A DNA stretch of 64,000 bases, taken from a virus. The position numbers and the translations under genes are program-made. The stretch covers positions 1-64,000 of IMG/VR virus record IMGVR_UViG_3300033153_015023; one strand, given 5' to 3'. This document shows positions 32,276 to 39,686 of the stretch, in pieces; the first letter of the stretch is position 1; the number at the start of each line of letters is the position of its first letter. The notes beneath the pieces are model-generated. The model had not been told where the DNA came from and did no database searches. It worked only from the letters and a program-made list of their open reading frames with translations.

Positions 32276-32635
32276 ATGGTAATTAAATTAACAGAAGATT
32301 TAGAAAAACAAATATGCACATATGTAGGGCAGGGAAATACGTTTGAAAGAGCATGTAGATTGGTAGGTTTAAATGATAAAATATATAGGTTATGGAAAAC
32401 ACGAGGTGAAAAGGAAAAGAGTGGTAAATATTTTAAGTTACTACAAAATGCAAAAGTTGCTGAAGATAAATATAAAGCGTTTAATATTGCAACTATTCTA
32501 ACTGCTGCAAAGGGTGGATCATGGCAGGCATCAGCATGGTTACTTGAACGTAATTATCCTGTAGAATTTGGTAAACAACAGCATACTTGTTCTAATAGTA
32601 GCACAAAAATGGCTAAAAATGCTGGTTTAGAATAA
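32276..32635 (+). CDS. HTH protein, small-terminase-like
   Basis: 119 residues. A helix-turn-helix (ACRLVGLNDKIYRLWKTRG) is followed by helices and WQASAWLLERNYPVEFGK, a pattern found in phage small-terminase-like proteins. It is one of two such proteins upstream of the large terminase. It may bind packaging-site DNA or be a regulator; the second protein at 32744 is the better terminase candidate. Confidence 0.6.
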   Translation: MVIKLTEDLEKQICTYVGQGNTFERACRLVGLNDKIYRLWKTRGEKEKSGKYFKLLQNAKVAEDKYKAFNIATILTAAKGGSWQASAWLLERNYPVEFGKQQHTCSNSSTKMAKNAGLE

Positions 32636-32646
32636 GATTTCTTTGT

Positions 32647-32662
32647 GTTTTTATGTTATTAT
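32647..32662 (+). promoter_or_regulatory. GTTTTT-N4-TATTAT promoter-like motif
   Basis: GTTTTT (32647-32652), ATGT, TATTAT (32657-32662), about 85 bp before the small terminase gene. Probably the promoter of the packaging and head operon. Confidence 0.5.
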
Positions 32663-32743
32663 GGATCATATTTGATTAAAAAACGTTTATTATTATATAG
32701 AATTTGATTGTTTTTTAGTCTTTGTTAGAGGAATAGGGATAAA

Positions 32744-33220
32744 ATGAAATTATCTGATAGGCAAAAAATAGCAGCTCGATTGATGGCAGCAGGGGTTTCT
32801 CAAGTAAGAATTGCTGAGCGGTTAGGAGTAGACCCTAATACTGTTCATCTTTGGAGAAAGAAAAAACCTTTTCGTAAAGAATGGGATTTCTGGAGAAGGA
32901 AGGGTGTAGAAGTTTTTGAAAAACGAATGGAACAATTACTTGGGCTTGGAGCAGACAGGGTAACGGATATTTTATTAGATGGTAAAGATAATGATGCACT
33001 AACAGCTTTTGATAAAGTTATGAGAGCTACTGGGAGGTATAAAGACAAGATAATTGTTGAGGAACCTAAGCCGGAGGAGGATCCGATTGAGCAAATCAGA
33101 GGCATTGTTAGAGATATCAACGATACTCTCGGAATCCCAGATACAAAAGTGGGAGAAGAAGATAGCAAAACTGAAGAAGGCAGGCGACCCAGACAGCTTG
33201 ATGAAAGCAACTCTAAGTGA
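32744..33220 (+). CDS. terS: terminase small subunit
   Basis: 158 residues. An N-terminal helix-turn-helix (MAAGVSQVRIAERLGVDPNT with HLWRKKKPF) is followed by an oligomerisation helix region and an acidic tail. It lies directly before the large terminase and overlaps it. Small subunits recognise the packaging site and start DNA packaging. Confidence 0.78.
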   Translation: MKLSDRQKIAARLMAAGVSQVRIAERLGVDPNTVHLWRKKKPFRKEWDFWRRKGVEVFEKRMEQLLGLGADRVTDILLDGKDNDALTAFDKVMRATGRYKDKIIVEEPKPEEDPIEQIRGIVRDINDTLGIPDTKVGEEDSKTEEGRRPRQLDESNSK

Positions 33221-34889
33221 AGATAAATTTAACGAGTTAATAGATTTCCATATAGAGATAAAAAAAGTACATCAAGAAGAGAAAATATTAAAAAGATATG
33301 AAACAGATCCGGCTACTTTTATAAATAACGAATGTTGGGTTTTCAACCCAGATAAAAGTCCATCTATTCTTAGATTTAAACTATATGATTATCAGAGAGA
33401 ATTTGTTAAAAAACTATATAAAAAGTATTTGAACCAAGAAAATATATTGGATGAAAAAACAAGGCAGATGGGATTAAGCTGGTTATACATGGCTTTTTTC
33501 TTATGGGGATTACTATTTGATCCAGGTTTTTCTGGCTTTGTAATGTCATATAAAGAGAAGTTGGTTGATGATGGTGGTTCAGAATCTACAATAGATAGTT
33601 TACTTGGCAAACTTAGATTTATGAATGATTATCTTGGTAGGGATAGTGAGAGTAAAATCATTAATGAAGATATAAGCAGACTGAGCCAGGAACTTCATTT
33701 TAAATATCTTAGAATTAACAATAAAACAACTGGTGCATATTTAGTCGGCTCAAGTGCTAATCCTAATGCTGGTAGAGGAGGTAGTTATAGAATAGGTCTT
33801 TGGGATGAGACTGCATCTACTCCTAAATCAGAAATCATCTTTCCTGCGTTTCATCAAGCAGTGAGATGTCAGTGTTTAAATAGTACAGTTAGAGGTAAAG
33901 GGAATGTCTTTGCAAGACTTCGACACACACCGGATTCCGACTATGAAGTTGTAACACTACACTGGGCTTTGCATCCGGAGAAAGCGGAAGGGATGACGTG
34001 GGAGAATGGGAAGCCGACTTCTCCCTGGTATGAAAAACAATGTCTTGATCTTTCCCCAACACAGGTAGCACAGGAAATTGATATTGATTATGAAGCATCT
34101 GTTGAAGGAAGAGTTTACGATAAGTTTAGTAGATTAGTACATGTAAGAACGCTAGACTTTAATCCAGATTGGAAGAGCAGTTCGATTATTGCTTGGGACT
34201 TAGGTGTATCTGATGAGACGTTTGGTAGTGTAATGCAGATGGATAATCAAGGTAGTATTGGCGTTATAGATGAGATAGTAGGAACAGATGAAGAGATTTC
34301 GTTTTATATAGGTTTGATTTGTGGAGTTGAACCTGCGGAGTTGAAGTTTATGTCTGCGGATAGAAAGAAGATGTATTTAGACTTTTTAACTCGATCTCGA
34401 AAGTTTGGATATAGAGATTTGATTCAAGTTGCAGGACCAGATGCTGTTCAGCGTAGTATAACTTCAAAGAGATCTGTTAGAGATCAGTTTTTGAGAGCCG
34501 GTTCGTTAGGAAGAGATTCACAGGGTAAAATTACTGATCGTCGGTATAGGAACTTAAGGATGATTCCTCTAACTGGCTATAAGATAATGGATCGGATTAT
34601 TGCTGCAAAGAAGTTGATGAATCCTCAAAATAATCATTTAGTTATTTCAGATAGATGTGTTAATTTAATAGAACGATTGTTAAACTATAAGTGGACAAAA
34701 ACAACTGAAGGGATGAATAAAGAGTCTCCAGAGCATGATTGGGCAAGTCACGGAAGTGACTCATTTGGATATGGAATTTTGTGGTATATGAAACATAGAA
34801 GTGTTTTGAGAAAACCATTACTAGGAGAAACAAGATCAAGGGGGCAAAGGCAGGGAATAATTTCAGTAATGAAGGTAGGTACAAAATAA
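33087..34889 (+). CDS. terL: terminase large subunit
   Basis: 600 residues. The ATPase has the Walker A-like KTRQMGLSWLYMAFF and Walker B GLWDETAS; a coupling-type motif follows. The RNase H-like nuclease starts IIAWDLGVSDETFG and ends HDWASHGSDSFGYG. It drives packaging and cuts concatemers. I take TTG at 33087, 7 nt after GGAGGAGG; other in-frame starts are at 33054 (TTG) and 33201 (ATG, no clear ribosome site). It overlaps terS by about 130 nt. Confidence 0.93.
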   Translation: MSKSEALLEISTILSESQIQKWEKKIAKLKKAGDPDSLMKATLSEDKFNELIDFHIEIKKVHQEEKILKRYETDPATFINNECWVFNPDKSPSILRFKLYDYQREFVKKLYKKYLNQENILDEKTRQMGLSWLYMAFFLWGLLFDPGFSGFVMSYKEKLVDDGGSESTIDSLLGKLRFMNDYLGRDSESKIINEDISRLSQELHFKYLRINNKTTGAYLVGSSANPNAGRGGSYRIGLWDETASTPKSEIIFPAFHQAVRCQCLNSTVRGKGNVFARLRHTPDSDYEVVTLHWALHPEKAEGMTWENGKPTSPWYEKQCLDLSPTQVAQEIDIDYEASVEGRVYDKFSRLVHVRTLDFNPDWKSSSIIAWDLGVSDETFGSVMQMDNQGSIGVIDEIVGTDEEISFYIGLICGVEPAELKFMSADRKKMYLDFLTRSRKFGYRDLIQVAGPDAVQRSITSKRSVRDQFLRAGSLGRDSQGKITDRRYRNLRMIPLTGYKIMDRIIAAKKLMNPQNNHLVISDRCVNLIERLLNYKWTKTTEGMNKESPEHDWASHGSDSFGYGILWYMKHRSVLRKPLLGETRSRGQRQGIISVMKVGTK

Positions 34890-34943
34890 ATGTAAAGAAA
34901 TTTGGTTAAAGATATGTATTATAGAGTAGAGAGGTAATATAAA

Positions 34944-35102
34944 ATGGAAGCAAGACTTGAAGTTAGTTATGATGGATTCGATCCAAAACTTGATGAGAAG
35001 ATTATAGAGATCATGAAAAAAATTGATGCTGAATGGTATATATCGGGGTATGATCATAAAACAAAAAGACGAGATATTTGTTTTGATTTGGAGGTAAAAT
35101 GA
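34944..35102 (+). CDS. small hypothetical protein
   Basis: 52 residues (begins MEARLEVSYDGFDPKL), a small alpha/beta protein behind GAGAGG and a TATTAT box at 34917-34922. It overlaps the next gene by ATGA. Confidence 0.55.
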   Translation: MEARLEVSYDGFDPKLDEKIIEIMKKIDAEWYISGYDHKTKRRDICFDLEVK

Positions 35103-35416
35103 AAAGACCGGAGAAGGTGAAGTTGGGATGGAAGGAATTAGAGATTACATACAAACCGCATGTGATTTCAGAAGACGGAAAGGATTGTTTTGGTTTGGCT
35201 CAATATCATAAGGGAGTGATCTTTATTTCTGAAGATCACTATACTGAGGCAAATCTAAAGATCAGGGGTTTGCTTCATGAGCTGCTGCATATGATCGACT
35301 TTCACTATGCAACCGAGCTTTCGGAAGCACAGGTATCTATGCTTGCAATTGGATTGGGAGATCTCTCTGCACAGAATCCAGGATTGATGAAATACATATT
35401 TGAGGATATGAAATGA
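35099..35416 (+). CDS. phage zincin-like metallopeptidase (HELLH)
   Basis: 105 residues. GLLHELLHMIDFHY contains the H-E-x2-H zinc motif with a further histidine, as in small phage zincins related to ImmA/SprT-type proteins. It lies in a packaging operon where such a protein is often seen. Substrate unknown; it could process a head protein. ATGA overlaps on both sides. Confidence 0.75.
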   Translation: MKRPEKVKLGWKELEITYKPHVISEDGKDCFGLAQYHKGVIFISEDHYTEANLKIRGLLHELLHMIDFHYATELSEAQVSMLAIGLGDLSAQNPGLMKYIFEDMK

Positions 35417-36363
35417 TTGACGTTGCTCTTGTAGGTTGCGGACGAATATCTAAAAGGCATGTTGAGGCAATTTCAGCTACACGCGGCATTCGTATCAATA
35501 TGGTATGTGATATTGATAAAGTGAGAGCACATGCACTTGCAGGTCCACTTGGTGTTTCATATTCAACAGATATGCAAATGATTCACGAAGCAGATGTAAT
35601 TGTAGTTGCAACTCCCTCAGGTCATCATCCGAAGCACGTAATCAGTATAGCAGAGAATTGTAGCGTGAAGTACATTCTCTGTGAGAAACCTCTTTCGCTT
35701 ACCGTTAGGGAAGCTATTGAGATGTATAATTTTACAGAGAAGAAGGGTAAGTGTCTGTTGCCTATTTATCAGAATCGATATAATCCAATCATTCAGTACA
35801 TGAAGCAATTTCTGACTAATAGAAGGTTAGGAACGATTTATCAAGTAATTGTAAATGTGTTATGGAATAGGGATGATGAGTATTATAAAATTGGTTGGCA
35901 TGGGACAAGAGATCTTGATGGAGGCGTTCTATATACACAAGCAAGTCATTATGTGGATATGTTACTCTACCTCTTCGGACCAATTTCAGAAGCGAAAGGA
36001 TTCGGAACTCATCGGAGAGGTTGGGAAGTTGATGATTCGGTTTCTGCGACAATCCGGTTTGGAGAGGGTGCCGTTGCGAGTCTAAATGCTACCGTTAGCG
36101 TATACGAAAAGAACTTTCTTACTGAGATGACAATAATTGGTGAGGAAGGTACTGTTCGACTTTCTGGAACAAATTTGAATGAGGTTGATTTTTGGAACGT
36201 TGAAGGAATGAAGAAACCTGATATCGATTTCAAGCAGGATCACATTTATGGTAAAGGACACGATGCTGTGTATAAGTATATTGTCGATGAGAATTGGAAA
36301 ATGTTTCCGGCAAAACAGGAAGTGATAGATGGAATTTCATTAATGGAGAAATTATCTTTTTAG
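35413..36363 (+). CDS. Gfo/Idh/MocA-family sugar dehydrogenase (WlbA-like)
   Basis: 316 residues. An N-terminal Rossmann fold ([17 protein letters not shown]), the [11 protein letters not shown] motif with the catalytic lysine, and [24 protein letters not shown] with the active-site histidine identify the family. Paired with the left-handed beta-helix acetyltransferase next door, it resembles WlbA/WbpB, which oxidises UDP-GlcNAc uronic acid at C3. It may supply a modified sugar for phage or host surface glycans. The aminotransferase normally between the two is not seen. Confidence 0.85.
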   Translation: MIDVALVGCGRISKRHVEAISATRGIRINMVCDIDKVRAHALAGPLGVSYSTDMQMIHEADVIVVATPSGHHPKHVISIAENCSVKYILCEKPLSLTVREAIEMYNFTEKKGKCLLPIYQNRYNPIIQYMKQFLTNRRLGTIYQVIVNVLWNRDDEYYKIGWHGTRDLDGGVLYTQASHYVDMLLYLFGPISEAKGFGTHRRGWEVDDSVSATIRFGEGAVASLNATVSVYEKNFLTEMTIIGEEGTVRLSGTNLNEVDFWNVEGMKKPDIDFKQDHIYGKGHDAVYKYIVDENWKMFPAKQEVIDGISLMEKLSF

Positions 36364-36371
36364 GAGGTTGC

Positions 36372-36905
36372 ATGCAGGGTTATTTTATTCATGAAAGTAG
36401 TTATATCGACAGCAACGTTGATATTGGAGATGGTACAAAGATATGGCATTTCTCTCATATTTTAGAGGGAGTGCGAATTGGAAAAAATTGTACTATAGGG
36501 CAGAATGTAATGATTGGTCCAGACGTTGAAATAGGAGATGGATGTAAGATCCAGAACAATGTTTCTATTTATAAAGGAGTTACTTTAGAGGACGGTGTCT
36601 TTTGTGGACCATCATGCGTATTTACAAATGTTATCAATCCACGGGCTTTCATTGATAGGAGGAGAGAGCTTAAACCGACTCTCGTTAAGACGGGAGCAAC
36701 TCTCGGAGCTAATTGTACAATTATTTGCGGCGTTACAATTGGTGAGTATGTAATGGTAGCTGCCGGAGCTGTTGTAACAAAAGACGTTCCTGATTATGCA
36801 TTGGTTATAGGAGTTCCTGCTCGAAATATAGGTTGGGTATCGAAAGAAGGAATAAGAGTAAAGAAAACACCATGTAAACAGGTATTATATAATAGAAGGA
36901 GGTAG
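36372..36905 (+). CDS. left-handed beta-helix sugar N-acetyltransferase (WlbB-like)
   Basis: 177 residues from the ATG at 36372 behind TAGGAGG. Many hexapeptide repeats ([48 protein letters not shown]) and the C-terminal [15 protein letters not shown] identify the family of WlbB/WbpD 3-N-acetyltransferases. It forms a natural pair with the dehydrogenase before it. Substrate inferred only. Confidence 0.85.
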   Translation: MQGYFIHESSYIDSNVDIGDGTKIWHFSHILEGVRIGKNCTIGQNVMIGPDVEIGDGCKIQNNVSIYKGVTLEDGVFCGPSCVFTNVINPRAFIDRRRELKPTLVKTGATLGANCTIICGVTIGEYVMVAAGAVVTKDVPDYALVIGVPARNIGWVSKEGIRVKKTPCKQVLYNRRR

Positions 36906-36911
36906 AGAGGT

Positions 36912-37040
36912 TTGAATAGGGATCTTAAAAAGGTTAGAGAAATTGGAATAATTAGATGGTTGCTGATTTCTCTAACCGAAGGAGAAGCCAATGAAGTAGT
37001 GAAAGCTCGCGAGAGTATAAATCAAGAACTTGTTTTATAG
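36912..37040 (+). CDS. very small hypothetical protein
   Basis: 42 residues from a TTG start behind GGAGGTAGAGAGG, all helical with a hydrophobic stretch (GIIRWLLISL). Support is the ribosome site and lack of stop; weak. Confidence 0.35.
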   Translation: MNRDLKKVREIGIIRWLLISLTEGEANEVVKARESINQELVL

Positions 37041-37099
37041 ATTAAAGTATTTCGTTGCGGAAAATCGAAAGCAATTTGTAGTGAGATTGTGAGTAGGGT

Positions 37100-37217
37100 A
37101 GCAAGGTGGTGGAATTGGTAGACACTAAAAAGCGCAAGATGTAGCGACCTTGCGGTGTCCGATTAAGTTACGGTTCGATAAGAAAACGTCTTGCAGGTTC
37201 GACTCCTGCCTTTGCTA
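37100..37217 (+). tRNA. tRNA-Leu-like gene with abnormal, enlarged anticodon region
   Basis: Acceptor stem AGCAAGG (37100-37106) pairs with CTTTGCT (37210-37216), with A as discriminator and no encoded CCA. The D arm GTG/CAC with GAATTGGTAGA is the leucine type. A variable-arm hairpin AAGA/TCTT (37180-37192) precedes a perfect T arm GCAGG-TTCGACT-CCTGC (37193-37209). Between D arm and variable arm lie 54 nt instead of about 18. They contain CGCAAG/CTTGCG (37133-37154) with a 10-nt loop, and a GATTAAGTT stretch with a possible TAA anticodon. No standard 5-bp/7-nt anticodon arm can be drawn. It may hold an insertion, be decayed, or be a tRNA-like RNA. Confidence 0.65.
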
Positions 37218-37459
37218 TAGCTTCTTCTTACAATATAGAGGAAGCAGTTCTCCCGACATCAATTGTTTGAGGAATTTGGAGCTGTGAAAGGTATTGGCAG
37301 TACCTGGGTAAAGCTTATTCAGCTGCCACTGAGTAAGTGAGGATCTAATAAAGTGGTCACCTCTACTAGAATTGGAAACTGGAAGAGGAGCTGTTATTGA
37401 AGGCAGCGGTTGCCTGTGGTGGTAAGCAGGCTCACAGTTTTTATTTAGAGGAGAATAAA
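37218..37459 (+). ncRNA. structured intergenic region, possible RNA
   Basis: 240 nt without a convincing gene, richer in G+C than its flanks. Several hairpins can be drawn: GGTA/TACC at about 37290-37304, and GCCTG with CAGGC near 37410-37430, followed by ACAGTTTTTATTT and then GAGGAGAA, the ribosome site of the gene at 37460. The last hairpin again fuses a terminator-like T-run to a ribosome site. A longer frame entering from 37397 is not supported by a ribosome site. Confidence 0.4.
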
Positions 37460-37603
37460 ATGCTTTGCAAATGGTCTCACGGACGCGATGTATATGAGTT
37501 TGATGCAAATACGAAAGCAGAAGAAATACAGAAGATAAGAGGGCTTGCAAAGGCTCAAGGTTGGAAGTTTAAAGATATGAAGAAGGAAAATAGCAATGAA
37601 TAA
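37460..37603 (+). CDS. small hypothetical protein
   Basis: 47 residues from ATG at 37460 behind GAGGAG (begins MLCKWSHGRDVYEFDANT). Alpha/beta, basic C-terminus. It overlaps the next gene by 8 nt. Confidence 0.57.
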   Translation: MLCKWSHGRDVYEFDANTKAEEIQKIRGLAKAQGWKFKDMKKENSNE

Positions 37604-37856
37604 AGGATTAAGAACATATGGGGCCATTGTTATCCTCGACGATCGAATAACAGAGCTGGAAACTGAAATGAAACAGGTACTAAAAGAATTTGATGAGGTC
37701 GAGAAACAACGCGATGAGTTGCTTGAGATATGCAGAACAGCGGAAAAGACAGCAATAGAAATACACTCTGGCAGAAGGCATGAAGGCTCTATGCCTTGTG
37801 GAATATTGGCAAGAAAACTAGAAGACATTATAGGGAAAATAGAGCTTGTTATATAA
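37596..37856 (+). CDS. small coiled-coil protein
   Basis: 86 residues. Residues 15-45 form a heptad-rich coiled coil (RITELETEMKQVLKEFDEVE). Similar short coiled-coil proteins are common in phage small-gene clusters. Function unknown; it overlaps the next start. Confidence 0.6.
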   Translation: MNKGLRTYGAIVILDDRITELETEMKQVLKEFDEVEKQRDELLEICRTAEKTAIEIHSGRRHEGSMPCGILARKLEDIIGKIELVI

Positions 37857-38080
37857 TGTGTAACCACGGTAGGACTATAAATTGTCCAAAATGTAAAGAC
37901 TACTATGCTTGCTTAGCAGAAGAGACGCCAATTGATTGGGATAAGTTTCCACCTGAATTCTGGATTGCTGCACATAGAAGAGTTTTGAGAAGATTAATGC
38001 GAAAGCATCCTGGATTCTTTCTTAAAAGATTTGGTATAATAAGATCGGTTGGAAAGTATGTGCGTGTAGGGAAACCATAA
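37856..38080 (+). CDS. small zinc-finger-like protein
   Basis: 74 residues from ATG at 37856, which shares its A with the previous TAA. CNHGRTINCPKCKDYYAC gives a cysteine/histidine cluster at the N-terminus; the C-terminus is basic (AAHRRVLRRLMRKHPG). Possibly binds nucleic acid. One-base overlap with the J-domain gene. Confidence 0.6.
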   Translation: MCNHGRTINCPKCKDYYACLAEETPIDWDKFPPEFWIAAHRRVLRRLMRKHPGFFLKRFGIIRSVGKYVRVGKP

Positions 38081-38406
38081 TGATACTAGAAGACGCATTA
38101 AAATTATTCCAGATTAATATTTCTCAAAGAATGGGGGGTGTAAGAAGCTTTGGAGAAGCAACTACTCGACTAGAGAATCTAAAGAAATCCGCTCGGAAAG
38201 AATATCGTAGGAAGGCAAAAGAGCTTCATCCAGATATAAATGGTTCACATGAAAAGATGGTTGAGTTGAATACTGCAATGCAGTTAATTGGCATGATGCA
38301 TGTAGAACCTCCTCGACCACAACCTGTAGTGATAGTTTATAGACAATCATATCCTAGTTATTCTGAGGGAACCTCGACTACTGGAACGTGTACTTTTTCA
38401 TGGTAA
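38080..38406 (+). CDS. J-domain (DnaJ-like) protein
   Basis: 108 residues. YRRKAKELHPDINGSHEKMV has the HPD motif that stimulates DnaK-type chaperones, with the preceding helix in the right place. The C-terminus is short and lacks zinc-finger or peptide-binding domains. It may recruit host DnaK for head or tail assembly. Confidence 0.75.
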   Translation: MILEDALKLFQINISQRMGGVRSFGEATTRLENLKKSARKEYRRKAKELHPDINGSHEKMVELNTAMQLIGMMHVEPPRPQPVVIVYRQSYPSYSEGTSTTGTCTFSW

Positions 38407-38417
38407 GGAGATAAAGA

Positions 38418-38693
38418 ATGGGATTTTTAGCAGAAGATACAAAACATGAAGGAGCAGATATTGTTACTAAAGCAACTCAAGCTTTAGCTAAAGAAACAAA
38501 AGCCAGACGTATCTTTCTTTGCTATTCTATCCTTAATCCAGATGCGGTACATGATGATGATGAAGTGGTTTTCTTTTCCGAATTAGTAGATGTTAATCGA
38601 AAATCTCACCCTGTAGAGGAGCTGGCTATTTTGCGGAAATATATTGCTGAATATATTTGTCAACCACCTAATTTTGAAGACGCTAAAAAATAA
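38418..38693 (+). CDS. hypothetical protein
   Basis: 91 residues, mixed alpha/beta and acidic, starting after AAGGAG. Segment ARRIFLCYSILNPDAVHDDD looks like a strand-loop with an acidic cluster. No family recognised. Confidence 0.58.
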   Translation: MGFLAEDTKHEGADIVTKATQALAKETKARRIFLCYSILNPDAVHDDDEVVFFSELVDVNRKSHPVEELAILRKYIAEYICQPPNFEDAKK

Positions 38694-38707
38694 AAGGAGA
38701 ATAAAAT

Positions 38708-38977
38708 ATGAAGTACAGAAAAAAACCAATGGTAGTTGAGGCGATGCAGTTTTGGAATGGTGATGGGAAAAATACTATTAAGGAATGTGAAGAGTTTGTT
38801 AAGAATTCGGCGTATTATTTCTCTGATGTCGATGGATGTTTGCATATTTTTACTCTTAAAGGTGAAATGATATCTAATAACGGTGATTGGATTATCAAAG
38901 GGATTCAAGGCGAATTTTATGCATGTAAACCAGACATATTCGAACAGACATATGAAAGGGTAACGGAGGAAGAATAA
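38708..38977 (+). CDS. conserved small phage protein (KYRKKP family)
   Basis: 89 residues. The opening KYRKKPMVVEAMQFWNG, the GDWIIKGIQGEFYACKPDIF block and the FEQTYERV end form a pattern found in small proteins of many tailed phages. Its function is unknown. One-base overlap with the next gene. Confidence 0.75.
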   Translation: MKYRKKPMVVEAMQFWNGDGKNTIKECEEFVKNSAYYFSDVDGCLHIFTLKGEMISNNGDWIIKGIQGEFYACKPDIFEQTYERVTEEE

Positions 38978-39216
38978 TGGCAATAGGAAAGTTTTCTAAT
39001 GATCGTAGACCACAAAAGAAATCGGGAGCTGTTAAAACTCGAGGTAGTGTTGATGAATCTCGAAATGACGATATTCTGAGAAACAGAGATTTTTCAATGG
39101 AGGAAACAACTATTGGTAAGAGTGGAGTACTCAAACCAATCAGACCTGGTTATAGCAAGTCCGGTGTAAAATCTGTTGGTGGCTATGAAGAAGGTGAAGT
39201 AAGAAAAAAAGCGTAG
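38977..39216 (+). CDS. small basic hypothetical protein
   Basis: 79 residues, low complexity, rich in Ser, Gly, Lys and Arg, probably disordered. It lies in the run of small genes before the portal. No family recognised. Confidence 0.55.
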   Translation: MAIGKFSNDRRPQKKSGAVKTRGSVDESRNDDILRNRDFSMEETTIGKSGVLKPIRPGYSKSGVKSVGGYEEGEVRKKA

Positions 39217-39226
39217 GAGGAATATT

Positions 39227-39433
39227 ATGGCTGAAGTTATGTCTGCAGAGAGTCGACGCTGGCAAGCAGAGAGCGATGCGCGTACTTTAATCGATGCGGA
39301 AACAATTAATTTAGACGCTGGTCGAAAGAGAAGAGCATTAACAGAAGCAAAGAAGATTGCTCTGTTAAAAAAGAAAGAAATGAAAGCAGCAGAAAAGGTT
39401 GCTAACAAGAAAACCAAGAAAAAGGGTAAATAA
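39227..39433 (+). CDS. small helical basic protein of the portal-proximal type
   Basis: 68 residues. ESRRWQAESDARTLIDAETI followed by a lysine-rich tail is a pattern seen in small proteins encoded near head genes in many phages. Probably a helical assembly or DNA-associated protein. Function unknown. Confidence 0.62.
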   Translation: MAEVMSAESRRWQAESDARTLIDAETINLDAGRKRRALTEAKKIALLKKKEMKAAEKVANKKTKKKGK

Positions 39434-39434
39434 A

Positions 39435-39653
39435 ATGACTATAGAAGAATGGGAAAAAAGAATGGATACGGCTACGGATGAAGCCGAAATAAAAAGCTTG
39501 TTCAGAAATAAACCGAAGGGAGCAAAGACTATTAGAACAGGTGCTCCGATGGTAGGTGCTGGAGATATGGGCAATGGAGTTGGAGTTCTATTACCTGGAG
39601 ATGCCCGGGGAGATTTACCGCTTCTCAATAGATTGACAAGAAGCAAGAAATAG
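39435..39653 (+). CDS. small hypothetical protein
   Basis: 72 residues from ATG at 39435, two bases after the previous stop. A helical N-terminus is followed by a glycine-rich middle (GAPMVGAGDMGNGVGVLLPG). No family recognised. Confidence 0.55.
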   Translation: MTIEEWEKRMDTATDEAEIKSLFRNKPKGAKTIRTGAPMVGAGDMGNGVGVLLPGDARGDLPLLNRLTRSKK

Positions 39654-39686
39654 TAAGAGATTCCTTACAAAACAAGGAGTCATTAA

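Noticed and set aside
35855-36085. 76-residue plus-strand frame inside the sugar dehydrogenase
   Set aside because: It lies wholly within a conserved enzyme in another frame and has no ribosome site.
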